A stretch of DNA of 64,000 bases from Treponema sp. (GTDB taxonomy: Bacteria; Spirochaetota; Spirochaetia; Treponematales; Treponemataceae): NCBI GenBank assembly GCA_017484285.1, contig JAFUTH010000014.1, positions 124,001 through 188,000 on the forward strand. The letters are read 5' to 3'. The notes beneath the pieces are model-generated. The model was not told the origin of the DNA. It made no database searches and saw nothing but the letters and a program-made list of their open reading frames with translations. Positions within the stretch are counted from its first letter, which is position 1, and every line of letters begins with the position of its first letter. The position numbers and the translations under genes were made by a program. Shown piece by piece: positions 9,251 through 18,909 of this stretch.

Positions 9251-11041
9251 ATGCCACCAGTGAAAATGCGGGGCACGCAAAAGCCCAAAAATACGAAAAA
9301 AACAATCCGCCGGCTCATCTCATACATGGGACGCTTCAAGGTGCTCTGGATTTTTGTCTTTTTGTTCGTGATTTTGACGGCCTTCGCTGAGGTTGCGGGC
9401 GCATACCTTTTAAAGCCTGCGATTAACGACTACATTCTGCCACTGATTGGCTCACAGCATCCTGATTTATCGGGATTTGCGCGGCTCGTCCTCACGATGC
9501 TGACGATTTATATCGTGGGTGCGCTTTCCGGGTATGGCTCTGAGCGAATTTTAATTTTCATTTCGACGCACACGCTTTGCAATATCCGAAAAGATTTGTT
9601 CCATCACATGGAAAAATTGCCGCTTCGTTACTATGACAGCCATCAGCATGGCGTGCTCATGTCCTTGTACACGAACGACACCGATACGCTCCGTGAGATG
9701 TTCAGCATGAGCGTTCCCCAGTTGTTTTCGACGTTCTTTCAGGTGAGCGGTATCCTCATCATGATGATAGTGCTGAGCATTCCGCTCACGCTTTTGATGC
9801 TTACGACGGTCATATTGATTATGCTTTTGTCGGCAGAGATTGGAAAACGGTCGGCCCGTGCGTTTAGGCGTCAGCAGGAAAACATCGCGCGTGTCAATGG
9901 CTACATCGAGGAACTGATTGAGGGGCAGCGCGTCGTTAAAGTTTTTACGCGAGAAGCAGAAACGAACCGTCAGTTTGAGATTTTAAATGAAGACTTGCGC
10001 AGGGCGGGCACAAGTGCGATGAGCTATGTTTCGGTTTTAGGACCGATGATGAACAATTTGAGCCACATTCAGTACGCGCTCACGGCGATTGCAGGTGCAT
10101 TTTTGGTCATCAAGGGCTTTTCCGATGTGGGCACGATTGCGAGTTTTTTGCAGTCAAACCGCTCCTTTTCACGCCCGCTCACGCAGGTGAGTCAGCAGTT
10201 CAATTCGGTTTTGAACGCACTCGCGGGAGCAGAGCGCATTTTCGCCGCGATTGACGAGCCGATTGAGGGAGACGAAGGGACGGTCGATTTGGGCGAGCAG
10301 CCGAAGGGCGATTTCGCTTTTAAGAATGTGAATTTTTCATACGAAGAGAATGTGCCCGTGCTTAAAAACATTTCGCTCCACGCCACTCCCGGGCAGAAAA
10401 TCGCGCTTGTCGGCTCAACGGGCTCTGGGAAAACCACGATTACGAATCTGCTCACGCGCTTTTACGACATTTCCGACGGAAACGGCGAAATCTTATATGA
10501 CGACATTCCGCTCAAAACGATTAAAAAAGATTCGCTCCGTCGTTCGCTCGGCATGGTCTTACAGGACACGCATTTGTTCACGGGAACGATTTTTGAAAAT
10601 ATTCGCTATGGAAAGTTGGACGCGACAAAAGATGAAGTGATTGCCGCCGCTCGTCTTGCCAACGCGGACTATTTTATCCGCCATCTCTCGGATGGCTACG
10701 ACACGGTGATTACGGGCGATGGTGCAAGTCTGAGTCAGGGGCAACGGCAACTGCTCGCAATTGCCCGTGCCGCCGTCGCAAACCCGCCCGTGCTTATTTT
10801 GGACGAGGCGACGAGCTCCATCGACACGCGAACGGAACGGCTCATTCAGCAGGGCATGGATGCGCTCATGAAGGGGCGCACGACCTTTGTCATTGCGCAC
10901 CGCTTGAGCACCGTCCGCAATGCTGATGAAATCCTCGTGCTTGAAAAGGGCGAAATCATTGAGCGGGGAAACCACGACGTGCTCATGGAAAAGCAGGGGC
11001 GGTACTACGATTTGTACACGGGCGCGTTCAAGTTGGAATAG
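9251..11041 (+). CDS. ABC exporter half-transporter, catalytic subunit
   Basis: A 596-residue half-transporter that pairs with the preceding gene, 9 bp upstream. The membrane domain occupies roughly residues 20-330. The ATPase domain has Walker A GSTGSGKTT and Walker B VLILDEATSSID with the catalytic Glu intact. Its signature is LSQGQRQLL instead of LSGGQ, which is the usual complement to a partner with a degenerate Walker B. So one composite ATP site is consensus and one is not. A GGAG ribosome-binding site precedes the ATG. It is similar in size and layout to the YheI/YheH-type pair. Confidence 0.92.
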   Translation: MPPVKMRGTQKPKNTKKTIRRLISYMGRFKVLWIFVFLFVILTAFAEVAGAYLLKPAINDYILPLIGSQHPDLSGFARLVLTMLTIYIVGALSGYGSERILIFISTHTLCNIRKDLFHHMEKLPLRYYDSHQHGVLMSLYTNDTDTLREMFSMSVPQLFSTFFQVSGILIMMIVLSIPLTLLMLTTVILIMLLSAEIGKRSARAFRRQQENIARVNGYIEELIEGQRVVKVFTREAETNRQFEILNEDLRRAGTSAMSYVSVLGPMMNNLSHIQYALTAIAGAFLVIKGFSDVGTIASFLQSNRSFSRPLTQVSQQFNSVLNALAGAERIFAAIDEPIEGDEGTVDLGEQPKGDFAFKNVNFSYEENVPVLKNISLHATPGQKIALVGSTGSGKTTITNLLTRFYDISDGNGEILYDDIPLKTIKKDSLRRSLGMVLQDTHLFTGTIFENIRYGKLDATKDEVIAAARLANADYFIRHLSDGYDTVITGDGASLSQGQRQLLAIARAAVANPPVLILDEATSSIDTRTERLIQQGMDALMKGRTTFVIAHRLSTVRNADEILVLEKGEIIERGNHDVLMEKQGRYYDLYTGAFKLE

Positions 11042-11083
11042 AGAAGTCGTATTTCGAGAGTTACATTTGCCGAAACATTGTGC

Positions 11084-11089
11084 TATACT
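11084..11089 (+). promoter_or_regulatory. Leaderless-type -10 of the solute-binding lipoprotein
   Basis: TATACT, preceded by TGC, ends six bases before the ATG at 11096. This fixes the start at 11096 and argues against the upstream in-frame TTG at 11078, which would lie before the promoter. Confidence 0.65.
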
Positions 11090-11095
11090 GATGCT

Positions 11096-12127
11096 ATGAA
11101 AAAGATTTTTTTGCTTTTAGTTTCTGTAGTGTCGGTTTGTTTGCTTTCATGCAAAGAAAAATCTGCGGGTGAGCTTGTCGTGTATGGTTCGTGCGATGAG
11201 GCATATGTCGCCGCAGTTTGCAAAAAGTTTGAAGAGTCGACTGGCATTCACACGACGTATAATCGTCTTTCTACGGGTGAAGTGCTTACAAAAATCGAAC
11301 AAGAAGATGGCGAGCCGTCCGCTGATGTTTGGTTTGGCGGTACGACCGACCCATACAACGAAGCCGCTCTGCACGGTTTTTTGCTTCCCTATGCAGCAAA
11401 AAACGCAAAACACCTCGTCGGTCCTGAGTTCAAGGACGCGGACAATAACTGGTATGGCATTTACCGCGGTATCCTCGGTTTTTTCTGGAATCGCGACGAG
11501 CTCCGCAAGCGGAATCTTGAGCCGCCGAAAGACTGGGATGACTTGCTTAAACCCGAATACAAGGGCTTGATTTCATTTGCCAATCCGAATACGGCGGGAA
11601 CAGGAAAACTGATTGTCAATACGCTTGTCCAGCTCCGTGGCGAAGATGCGGCAATGAAGTATTTCTCCGAACTCGATAAAAACGTCTGCGCGTACACAAA
11701 GTCTGGCTCTTCTCCTTCAAAGCGCGTTCCCACGGGCGAAGTTGCGATTGGTATCGGTTTTTTGCATGATGTCGTCTATCAAATCGTGGACAATGGCTAC
11801 GACAATATCGGCATGACTTCACCGGCGTCGGGCACTTCCTATGAAATCGGGGCGACCGCCATTTTCCGGGGCTGCAAGAATCTCAACAGCGCCAAGAAAT
11901 TCATCGAATTCGCGCTGTCACCAGACTGTGTGAATATTGCACAAAAGAACGGCGCGTATCAGTTTCTCGTAATTGATAACGCCGCTCCCGTCAACGCCGC
12001 CGTTCGAGCCGGCTTGGACACCATCTCAACGATGGCCTATAATTTTGAAGACGCAAAAGTGAACGGTCCGAAATACTACGCTGAGTTTTTTGAAGCAATC
12101 AGCGTAGATGACCGCATTGAAAAATAA
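11096..12127 (+). CDS. Extracellular solute-binding lipoprotein (iron/AfuA-like family)
   Basis: A 343-residue binding protein. The signal peptide ends in lipobox LLSC (Cys about residue 19). The mature part opens with LVVYGSCDE and contains DVWFGGTTDPYNEA near residue 80 and FANPNTAGTGKLIVNTL near 165. These are the hinge and ligand-pocket features of Fe3+/thiamine/phosphonate-type class II binding proteins. No permease or ATPase gene for an importer is adjacent; the upstream ABC pair is an exporter. It may therefore work with a remote importer or as a sensory receptor. The start was chosen because TATACT lies six bases before this ATG. It is convergent with the next gene, with 7 bp between. 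Confidence 0.8.
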   Translation: MKKIFLLLVSVVSVCLLSCKEKSAGELVVYGSCDEAYVAAVCKKFEESTGIHTTYNRLSTGEVLTKIEQEDGEPSADVWFGGTTDPYNEAALHGFLLPYAAKNAKHLVGPEFKDADNNWYGIYRGILGFFWNRDELRKRNLEPPKDWDDLLKPEYKGLISFANPNTAGTGKLIVNTLVQLRGEDAAMKYFSELDKNVCAYTKSGSSPSKRVPTGEVAIGIGFLHDVVYQIVDNGYDNIGMTSPASGTSYEIGATAIFRGCKNLNSAKKFIEFALSPDCVNIAQKNGAYQFLVIDNAAPVNAAVRAGLDTISTMAYNFEDAKVNGPKYYAEFFEAISVDDRIEK

Positions 12128-12134
12128 CGAAGAC

Positions 12135-12863
12135 TTACTTTCGTTTTCCGAAGAGGCGCAGGAGCGCGAGGAACATGTTGATAAAGTCGAGGTAGAGTTC
12201 AAGTGCTGCCATAATCGAAACTTTCTGGTAATCGTCATTGCCGTTTGAGTGCTCCGCGACTTTTATGATTTTCTGCGTGTCGTATGCGGTAAGACCTGTG
12301 AACACGACGACCGTTGCAATCGCAATCAAAAAATCAAGCATCGTCGTGTTTACATGGAAAAATCGGAACAGCACGAATTCAAGCACCGAAGCCGTGATGA
12401 TGCCGATAAGTGCCATCATCAGGTATCTGCCCATCGTCGCAAGGTTTTTCTTTGTCGTCGCTCCGTACGCCGCCATGACGAAAAACATGAGTGCGCTTGC
12501 GACGAATGCCGTTGCGATTGACGAAATCTGATAGACAACAAAAATCGATGAGAGTGTTATGCCGTTGATGACCGAATAGGCGAGAAAGCCGATGGTCGCC
12601 GCCTGCACTGAAATCTTTCGGATAGCGGCTGAAAGCCACCAAACAAGCGCGATTTCTGCAATTGCGAGAACAAAAAATCCGACCATGCCGTTCCCGAACA
12701 AGAATCGTCCGAATGATGAGAGCGTTCCCGAGTCCGTAACAATCGTGATTGCCGTGATGAATGCCGACACTGCGCTGATTAAAAGCGCGAATGCCATCCA
12801 TGCGTATGTTTTTGTGATGAACCGATTTTTTTCTGATTCAAAAGCCGCTATGCTGCGTTCCAT
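12135..12863 (-). CDS. Bax inhibitor-1 family membrane protein (YccA/YbhL-like)
   Basis: A 242-residue protein with seven hydrophobic segments after a short polar N-terminus. The C-terminal LTAYDTQKI followed by an acidic/charged helix and LYLDFINMFLALLRLFG is the family hallmark. Bacterial members are thought to be pH-sensitive ion-leak channels and, in E. coli YccA, a modulator of FtsH. Role here is inferred from family only. An AGGAGG ribosome-binding site precedes the ATG. It is a single gene, convergent with the lipoprotein gene and divergent from the ankyrin protein. Confidence 0.9.
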   Translation of the reverse strand: MERSIAAFESEKNRFITKTYAWMAFALLISAVSAFITAITIVTDSGTLSSFGRFLFGNGMVGFFVLAIAEIALVWWLSAAIRKISVQAATIGFLAYSVINGITLSSIFVVYQISSIATAFVASALMFFVMAAYGATTKKNLATMGRYLMMALIGIITASVLEFVLFRFFHVNTTMLDFLIAIATVVVFTGLTAYDTQKIIKVAEHSNGNDDYQKVSIMAALELYLDFINMFLALLRLFGKRK

Positions 12864-13012
12864 AAGAGAATCCTCCTGTAAAAAAAGATACTGAAATTTT
12901 TCTCCGTTTTCAACAAAATAATTGTCTGAGAATCGTGCAATCTGTGGTTAATGTTGTTTTCTTTTTTTCCGATATTCAAAAAGAAGAACATGTTTTTGGG
13001 AGAAAATGAATC

Positions 13013-15805
13013 ATGAGAAAAATTGTTTCAACATCACTTTCCATTATGACCGCAGTATTCTTGCTTGCTGGCTGTGCTTCCGCTCCGAAGCAGCAGTCGA
13101 TTCAAGAACTCATCATGCAGGGGCGGTATGATGAAGCAAAAGATTTGTTCAAAAATAAGACAGATATAAATGCAATTGATGCAGACGGCAACACCGCGCT
13201 TCATGTGGCGGCTCGTGTCAATGAGGCCGATTTGGTGAGTTTCCTTATCATCAAGGGCGCTGATACTGAAATCAAGAACAACAACGGCAACACCGCGCTT
13301 CATGTCGCGATTAAGAACGATTGTCTCGAATCGGCGAAGGTGCTTGCAATCGTTCACGGCGATATTTTTGCGAAAGACGCGCAGGAAAACACCGCGCTTG
13401 AGCTTGCGCTTGCCAAAGGTGACAAGTGGTACGACGCAATGATTACGAAACAGACCGGTGAAATCCGAAGCGAAGAGGGGGAGTCCATCGTCCACTACTT
13501 TGTAAAGACGCGCGATGAAAAGGCAATCAATCGCTGTGTGCAGGTCGAAGTGCCGCTTTCGGTAAAAGACAACACGGGAAAAACACCGCTCGCGCTCGCG
13601 TTTGAAAGCGCGGACAATGCGGCATCAATCCGAATCGCGGCAAAACTCATCCTCGGTGGCGCAGACCCCGTGCGTGGTGATTTTGCGTATTTTGAGGATG
13701 CCGTAAAAACACACAACATGATTCTTCGTTTTTATGACGGACAGACTCCGCTTCACATTGCAACGATTGACGGTCACACGGGTGTCGTCGACTACATTCT
13801 CAACGACAAGACTTCAGTGCGTACGCTCGACATTCTTGCGGCGCAGGATATTTCCGGTGCGACTCCGCTTCATGAGGCGGTACGCTATGGCAGGGTCGAC
13901 ATCGCGCGGCTCTTGCTCACAAACGGTGCGAATGTGAACGCGCTTGATTCATTGGGAAAGACCCCGATTCTCTTGATTATGCCGCTTGAATCTCAAAAGC
14001 AGATGTATGCGCTCCTGCTTCAGTTCAAGGGAAATGTCAACCAAAAAGACATGTATGGCGACACGGTGCTTCATGTCGCGACAATGGCGGATTCTCCGGT
14101 CGAAGTGCTTTCTCTCCTCGTGAACAATGGTGCATATATCAGCGAGCGAAACAAGCAGGGCGTGACGCCACTCGCGCTCGCAATCGAATGCCAGCACTCT
14201 GAGCAGGTGAAATTCTTCGCGCAGAATGGCGCTGACATCTACGCTGAGGACATGGAAGGCAACTCTCCGTTGTCTAAGGCGCTCGATATGGAAACGACCG
14301 AGATGCTTTCAACGCTTGTGACTCCGAACAATATCACCTCGAAAGACTCAAGCGGAAACACCGCGCTCCACATGGCAATCAACAAAGACGCGCCGATTGA
14401 GCATATCAAATACCTCGTCGATGCAGGCGCTGACGTAAATGCCCGCAACAAGAACGGCGACTCGGTGCTCTTTATCACTGTGCAGAAAAATCGGCGTGAT
14501 GCAGGCGATTTGCTCCTCGAAAAAGATGCTGACATCTTCGCGACAAACACGCAGAACAATTCTCCGTTGCGCGTCGCGCTCACTCGGGGCGGCGATTTGC
14601 AGGACTGGCTCATCACGTCAAAAACGCTCAATGCGACAGACGGAAGCGGAAACACGCCGCTCCACTATGCAGCGGAGTGGAAACTGAACGATGCAATCGT
14701 CTCGCTCATTCAAAAGGGCGCGAAAGTGCAGGCTCAAAACGCAAACGGTGAGACCGCAATTTTCTCAGCCGTCAAAGGTGACAGCCCGTCGACGCTCAAT
14801 ATTCTTATCGATAACGGACTCGTGATTGACTCAAAAGACAAGCTCGGACGCGACAATCTCGGAAACACACCGCTCCATGCGGCAGTCAAATGGAATGCGT
14901 TCACGTCCGCAAAAACGCTCATCGCGCTCGGCGTTGACGTTGATGCGCAGAATTTGAGCGGAAAAACCGCTTTGAGTGACGCATGCCGCTCGGCAAAGAA
15001 AGAAATGGCGGTGCTTTTGATTCAGAACGGTGCTGACATCAACTCGACCGATGCCACGGGACGCACGGTGCTGATGGACGCAATCTCAAGCAATAACGAA
15101 GATATGGTAAAGCTCCTGCTCGGATACGGCGCGAACGTACAGATTCAGGAAATGTTCGGGCGCAATGCGTATCATGACGCGGCGTTAACGGGAAATGTCG
15201 GCATTATCAATATGATTCGCGCTGCTGGCGGAAATCCGCTCGCTCGTGACAGTGGCGGCGACACGCCGTTCTCCCTCGTGCTGAAAGCGGACATTGGTGT
15301 GATTCAAGCGGTGCTCGGAAACAATACGACGATTGTCGATTCTGACGGAAATACGCCGATTCACATCGCCGTTCAGCGAAATGTCGGCAAAAAAACGCTG
15401 ACGCAGCTCTTGAACATGGGCTACCCAGTGAGCCAGCGAAACGGAAAGGGTATGACCGCATTGAATGAAGCCGTTGCAAAAGACCAGAAAAACCTCGCGC
15501 TCGTGCTCCTCGAATACGGCGCAGATCCTTACGCAGCAACCAATACGGGTGAGAACGCGCTTACTGCTGTTTTCAAGACGAAGAATATCGATATTCTTGA
15601 TGCAATCGTCAAATACAACAGCACAAAGACAGACCGACAGGGAGACGGCATTTTGCACTATGCGGCGCGCACCGCTGACAAAGAAATCGTCACGCACCTT
15701 GCGGCAATGAGTCTCGATAAAACAGTGCGCAATATTTCGGGCGAAACGCCGTCAGAAATGGCAGCGCGCTGGGGCAGGGGCGACATCGCGGACTTGCTGA
15801 AATAA
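13013..15805 (+). CDS. Giant ankyrin-repeat lipoprotein
   Basis: A 930-residue secreted lipoprotein: signal peptide with lipobox LAGC (Cys about residue 21), then ankyrin repeats filling almost the whole protein. Around 20 or more repeat units can be seen from recurring G-NTALHVA and G-TPLH cores and LL--GAD turns. Some units are degenerate (for example near residues 140 and 230), where the A-helix core is lost. Ankyrin arrays bind proteins, and a lipid anchor places this one in the periplasm or on the surface. The ATG follows a GGGAG ribosome-binding site. No partner gene is adjacent. The DNA of the repeats has diverged, so the array is old. Confidence 0.92.
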   Translation: MRKIVSTSLSIMTAVFLLAGCASAPKQQSIQELIMQGRYDEAKDLFKNKTDINAIDADGNTALHVAARVNEADLVSFLIIKGADTEIKNNNGNTALHVAIKNDCLESAKVLAIVHGDIFAKDAQENTALELALAKGDKWYDAMITKQTGEIRSEEGESIVHYFVKTRDEKAINRCVQVEVPLSVKDNTGKTPLALAFESADNAASIRIAAKLILGGADPVRGDFAYFEDAVKTHNMILRFYDGQTPLHIATIDGHTGVVDYILNDKTSVRTLDILAAQDISGATPLHEAVRYGRVDIARLLLTNGANVNALDSLGKTPILLIMPLESQKQMYALLLQFKGNVNQKDMYGDTVLHVATMADSPVEVLSLLVNNGAYISERNKQGVTPLALAIECQHSEQVKFFAQNGADIYAEDMEGNSPLSKALDMETTEMLSTLVTPNNITSKDSSGNTALHMAINKDAPIEHIKYLVDAGADVNARNKNGDSVLFITVQKNRRDAGDLLLEKDADIFATNTQNNSPLRVALTRGGDLQDWLITSKTLNATDGSGNTPLHYAAEWKLNDAIVSLIQKGAKVQAQNANGETAIFSAVKGDSPSTLNILIDNGLVIDSKDKLGRDNLGNTPLHAAVKWNAFTSAKTLIALGVDVDAQNLSGKTALSDACRSAKKEMAVLLIQNGADINSTDATGRTVLMDAISSNNEDMVKLLLGYGANVQIQEMFGRNAYHDAALTGNVGIINMIRAAGGNPLARDSGGDTPFSLVLKADIGVIQAVLGNNTTIVDSDGNTPIHIAVQRNVGKKTLTQLLNMGYPVSQRNGKGMTALNEAVAKDQKNLALVLLEYGADPYAATNTGENALTAVFKTKNIDILDAIVKYNSTKTDRQGDGILHYAARTADKEIVTHLAAMSLDKTVRNISGETPSEMAARWGRGDIADLLK

Positions 15806-15821
15806 TGCAGAATTAACAAAA

Positions 15822-16529
15822 TTATTTGTACAATAAGAAGATGGTCGGAATCTTGGCGATTTCGACCTTTTCTTTTTTCCATGCTTGCACTGTCTTTGTT
15901 TTGATGCATTCTTCGTTCGTGGTAATTCCCGAAGCGACGCAGAGTTTTGTGTCTGGGCGACAGGTTTTGAGAATGGCTTCAAGCATTTTTTGGTTTCGGT
16001 AGGGCGTTTCTATGAAAAGCTGGGTTTGGTTTTCTTTGTAGACTTTGTTTTCGAGCTGCTTGATTTTGCCTTCCCGCTCGCCGTTTTTGACTGGCAGATA
16101 GCCGTTGAACGCGAAATTCTGTCCGTTAAAGCCACTCGCCATAATCGCCATAATCATTGAGTTTGGGCCTACGAGCGGAATTACGCGCAACTTCTTTTTT
16201 TGCGCAAGCTCCACCGCACGGCTTCCCGGGTCGCCAATGCAGGGGCAGCCCGCGTCGGAAATCACGCCCATCGATTCGCCCTTTTCGAGCGGAAGAAGGA
16301 TTTTTGAGAGGTCGGCTTTTTCGTCAGTGTGCTCGCTTAATTCGGTGAACGTGCAGTCGTCAATCGGAAAAGATTTATCAAGCGAAATCAAAAACCGCAC
16401 GGTACTTTTGCGGCTTTCCACGATAAAATGACGGATATTCTGTACGATTTTAAAATTGTACGAAGGCAAAACCTGTTCGTTCGCCGCTTCCCCCATCGGG
16501 CAGGGAATCAAATAGAGCGCAGTTTCCAT
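15822..16529 (-). CDS. RsmI-like SAM-dependent methyltransferase (tetrapyrrole methylase fold)
   Basis: A 235-residue protein of the fold used by RsmI, which methylates C1402 ribose in 16S rRNA. Visible features are LYLIPCPMGE at the start, GVISDAGCPCIGDPGS near residue 90 and LVGPNSMIMAIMASGF near 120. It is about 45 residues shorter than RsmI, lacks the RsmI C-terminal tail, and has CPMG where RsmI has TPIG. It therefore resembles the short RsmI paralogue known from Bacteroidetes; rRNA targeting is an inference. ATG at 16529 was chosen over an upstream extension because TATACT lies six bases before it. Confidence 0.8.
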   Translation of the reverse strand: METALYLIPCPMGEAANEQVLPSYNFKIVQNIRHFIVESRKSTVRFLISLDKSFPIDDCTFTELSEHTDEKADLSKILLPLEKGESMGVISDAGCPCIGDPGSRAVELAQKKKLRVIPLVGPNSMIMAIMASGFNGQNFAFNGYLPVKNGEREGKIKQLENKVYKENQTQLFIETPYRNQKMLEAILKTCRPDTKLCVASGITTNEECIKTKTVQAWKKEKVEIAKIPTIFLLYK

Positions 16530-16535
16530 GCAGAA

Positions 16536-16541
16536 AGTATA
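16536..16541 (-). promoter_or_regulatory. Leaderless-type -10 of the RsmI-like gene
   Basis: TATACT preceded by TGC on the minus strand, six bases before the ATG at 16529. No Shine-Dalgarno sequence fits between them. Confidence 0.65.
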
Positions 16542-16596
16542 GCAGATTCGCAAGGAATGAGAAATGAGGACTGAGAAATTATGAAATTTTTCTTTC

Positions 16597-16629
16597 AATC
16601 TGTGGTAATCTGTGTTAATCTGTGGTTTA
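16597..16629 (+). repeat. Half copy of the CACAGAT palindromic repeat
   Basis: Three AATCTGTG units at about 10-bp spacing. They match one arm of the full palindromes at 27517-27642 and 54479-54603. The repeat runs to within 14 bp of the next gene's start. Confidence 0.7.
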
Positions 16630-16642
16630 TATTGGAGTTTTT

Positions 16643-17476
16643 ATGAAGATTTTGATTCGACCGCATGATATTGGAAAGGGGAGCGCGGATTGGCTTGGCA
16701 CGAACGCGCATGACTGGGGATTTGACGGCGTTCAGCTGGCGATTGCGAAGGCTGTTGAAGGTCAGAACGGAAATCCGGGAACGCTCACGCCGAGCGTTGT
16801 CTCTGAAATTCGGCACGGCTTTAACGACCACGGCGTTGAGATTCCGCTTTTGGGCGCGTATTTTAATCCCGTGCACTCGAACAAGGAAAAAGTGAAGGCA
16901 GGGGCTGAAAAATATGCCGACCATCTCCGCCATGCCGCTGAGTTTGGCGCGAAATTTGTCGCTTCGGAAACGGGGAGCTACAACGATGACAAATGGACAT
17001 ACAATCCCAAAAATCAGACCGAAGAAGCATTTCAGGAAGTCAAAAAAATTTTCGCTCCCATGCCACAGATTGCAAAAGAAAGCGGCGTGTGTATGGCTCT
17101 TGAAGGCGCGTGGGGGCACTGCATGTACAAGCCTGAGATGCTCAAACGGCTCGCGGACGAAATCGACCCAGGTCAGGAGCATTTCCGCTTTATCGTGGAC
17201 ATTTACAATTACCTTTACATCGGAAACCACGAGGAGCGCGCGAAGATTTTTGAGAAATGCCTTGAGCTTTTCAAAGGAAAAATCTGCGGCTTCCATTTGA
17301 AGGACTATGTGGTGAACGGCGAGGAACTTGAAATCGCCCCGCTCGGTCAGGGAATCATGGGCTGGCGAGACTTTTTGCCGCTTATCAAAGCAGAATGCCC
17401 AGACGCGTACCTCATTTTTGAGGGCGTGAAAGATGTGCCTGCCTCGCTCAAATTCGTGCGCGAAATCGTGGGCTAG
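16643..17476 (+). CDS. Sugar phosphate isomerase/epimerase-like TIM-barrel protein
   Basis: A 277-residue protein of the xylose-isomerase-like TIM-barrel (AP_endonuc_2) superfamily. Motifs include HDWGFDGVQLAI near residue 26, FVASETGSY near 112, a metal-site Glu in ALEGAWGH near 155, FIVDIYNYLY near 187 and CGFHLKDYV near 217. The last two supply the Asp and His metal ligands. Members isomerise or epimerise sugars, and the substrate here is unknown. ATG at 16643 has a GGAG site. An upstream GTG at 16622 lies within the repeat and was rejected. The last 4 bp overlap the DUF763 gene on the other strand. Confidence 0.8.
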   Translation: MKILIRPHDIGKGSADWLGTNAHDWGFDGVQLAIAKAVEGQNGNPGTLTPSVVSEIRHGFNDHGVEIPLLGAYFNPVHSNKEKVKAGAEKYADHLRHAAEFGAKFVASETGSYNDDKWTYNPKNQTEEAFQEVKKIFAPMPQIAKESGVCMALEGAWGHCMYKPEMLKRLADEIDPGQEHFRFIVDIYNYLYIGNHEERAKIFEKCLELFKGKICGFHLKDYVVNGEELEIAPLGQGIMGWRDFLPLIKAECPDAYLIFEGVKDVPASLKFVREIVG

Positions 17477-18774
17477 CCGTCCATGCAAGTTCTTCCGCCC
17501 CATGCGTGGGAATTTTCTCGCTCGTGGGCAATCGTGGCTTCAAAGTCGGCTTTTGGGTCGCAGTTCGCTTCTATTTGGCGGGCGGTGGCGTTGAGCCGCT
17601 TTATGCACTCGCTCTTTTCTGTGTAGCCGAGCTTGGATTTTTCGATTGCGTCACCAAGCACACGGATTGATTCATCGTAGATTTTGAGTGGCACGGGGAA
17701 GGGGTGTCCGTCCTTTCCGCCGTGCGCAAAACTGAACCGCGCAGGGTCGGTGAAGCGCGAGGGCGTTCCGTAAATCACTTCGCTTACGAGCGTGAGGCTT
17801 TGCAAGGTGCGCGGACCTAAGCCTGGCGTGAGCAAAAGAGACTCAAAATCCTTGTTGTCGCTTTCATAGGCGGTCGCGAGAACTGAGCCGAGCCGCTTTA
17901 AATCCACATCTTCCGCGCGCACATCGTGGTGGTCTGGCATCCTTAAGTTTCGGTCGTTTCGTATAAGAATATTGGTGGTTTCGACACGCTCAACCACCGC
18001 GTTTTCCGTTTTCAATTTTCCATTTTCAATTCCTGAAAAATCAAGTTCCAATTGCTGCGCGTAGTCTTGCCCTGAGATTTTCGCAATTTCTTTTATCATC
18101 TTGTCGGGATTTTCGTGCGTGAGCGTGAGGATTGTGCCGCGCGTTTCTTTTGCCCCTGAGTCCGTGAGGTTCAAGATTTTTCCCTGATTTTCGCCTGTGA
18201 CGCCTGAGTGTGGCTCTTCCACAAAGGAGCGCAGATTTTCCGAGCTCCAGTGATAGCGGCGGGCAGTGCGCGTGAGCGTGTTCATTCCCTGCTGAACGAT
18301 AGTCCAGTCGCCCTCGTCGCTCAGAATAAAATTGTGCATGTAGAGCTGAAATCCGTCCTGCACGGCGCATCCGTCAACTTTTGCGGTGAGCCGGCTCGCG
18401 TTCACGAGTTTGTTTCCGTCCAAGCCTGTCGCGTCCGCCAAAAACAAAAGCTCGTCGGGCGTTTTGCGCGAATATTTTCCGCGACCGCCGCACACGCACA
18501 AGCCGAATTCCCGCGCCCGCTCGTTGATTCCTCGCTTCAGGGCGTACATGACGCTCGTGGTGATGCCGCTTGAATGCCAGTCCATGCCGAGCACCGCGCC
18601 GAGCGACTGAAACCAGAGCGGGTCAGAAAGGCGCGTGAGAACTTCTTTTTTTCCGTAATTGATGAGCAGGGCTTCGATGATTTCGGTTCCGAGCAGCTTC
18701 ATTCTGTCGGCGAGCCATTTGGGAACCGTGCCGTGATGAAGCGGCAAATCCGCGTAGCCAGAGCGTTTGAGCAT
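17473..18774 (-). CDS. DUF763 family protein
   Basis: A 433-residue protein matching DUF763 (COG1415): opening [18 protein letters not shown], then [13 protein letters not shown] near residue 65 and [19 protein letters not shown] near 140. The family's function is not established; nuclease-like roles have been proposed. Residues about 247-267 ([12 protein letters not shown] and VVERVETTN) are encoded by two interspersed DNA repeats and look like an in-frame insertion before the [17 protein letters not shown] stretch. The promoter is leaderless-type. It is convergent with the TIM-barrel gene, and a functional link is not shown. Confidence 0.85.
   Translation of the reverse strand: MLKRSGYADLPLHHGTVPKWLADRMKLLGTEIIEALLINYGKKEVLTRLSDPLWFQSLGAVLGMDWHSSGITTSVMYALKRGINERAREFGLCVCGGRGKYSRKTPDELLFLADATGLDGNKLVNASRLTAKVDGCAVQDGFQLYMHNFILSDEGDWTIVQQGMNTLTRTARRYHWSSENLRSFVEEPHSGVTGENQGKILNLTDSGAKETRGTILTLTHENPDKMIKEIAKISGQDYAQQLELDFSGIENGKLKTENAVVERVETTNILIRNDRNLRMPDHHDVRAEDVDLKRLGSVLATAYESDNKDFESLLLTPGLGPRTLQSLTLVSEVIYGTPSRFTDPARFSFAHGGKDGHPFPVPLKIYDESIRVLGDAIEKSKLGYTEKSECIKRLNATARQIEANCDPKADFEATIAHERENSHAWGGRTCMDG
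17974..18033 (-). repeat. Two repeat modules inside the DUF763 gene
   Basis: Positions 17974-17998 form a palindrome (GGTGGTT and AACCACC arms around a TCGACACGCTC centre). Positions 17999-18033 carry an inverted GAAAATTGAAAACGG-type repeat. Both are read in frame as protein. Confidence 0.6.
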
Positions 18775-18780
18775 GGGAAG

Positions 18781-18786
18781 AGTATA
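18781..18786 (-). promoter_or_regulatory. Leaderless-type -10 of the DUF763 gene
   Basis: TATACT preceded by TGC on the minus strand, six bases before the ATG at 18774, with no ribosome-binding site. Confidence 0.65.
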
Positions 18787-18909
18787 GCAGAAAGGCGCAG
18801 AATAAGAAATCGCTTGTATTTTTTTCTGTCTGTGTTAAAATTATTTCAATATTTCCAGTATCACTGTGGAGGTGTGTCTGGCAATAGGTCAAGGAGGTTT
18901 TTTTTTACC

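Noticed and set aside
16595..17503. A 302-codon open frame on the minus strand over the TIM-barrel gene
   Set aside because: It is fully antisense to a clearly recognisable gene, starts in repeat DNA and has no domain sense; codon composition mirrors the real gene.
18574..18909. N-terminal extension of the chemoreceptor
   Set aside because: It would overlap the DUF763 gene and begin upstream of the promoter; AAGGAGG and a membrane segment place the start at 18910.
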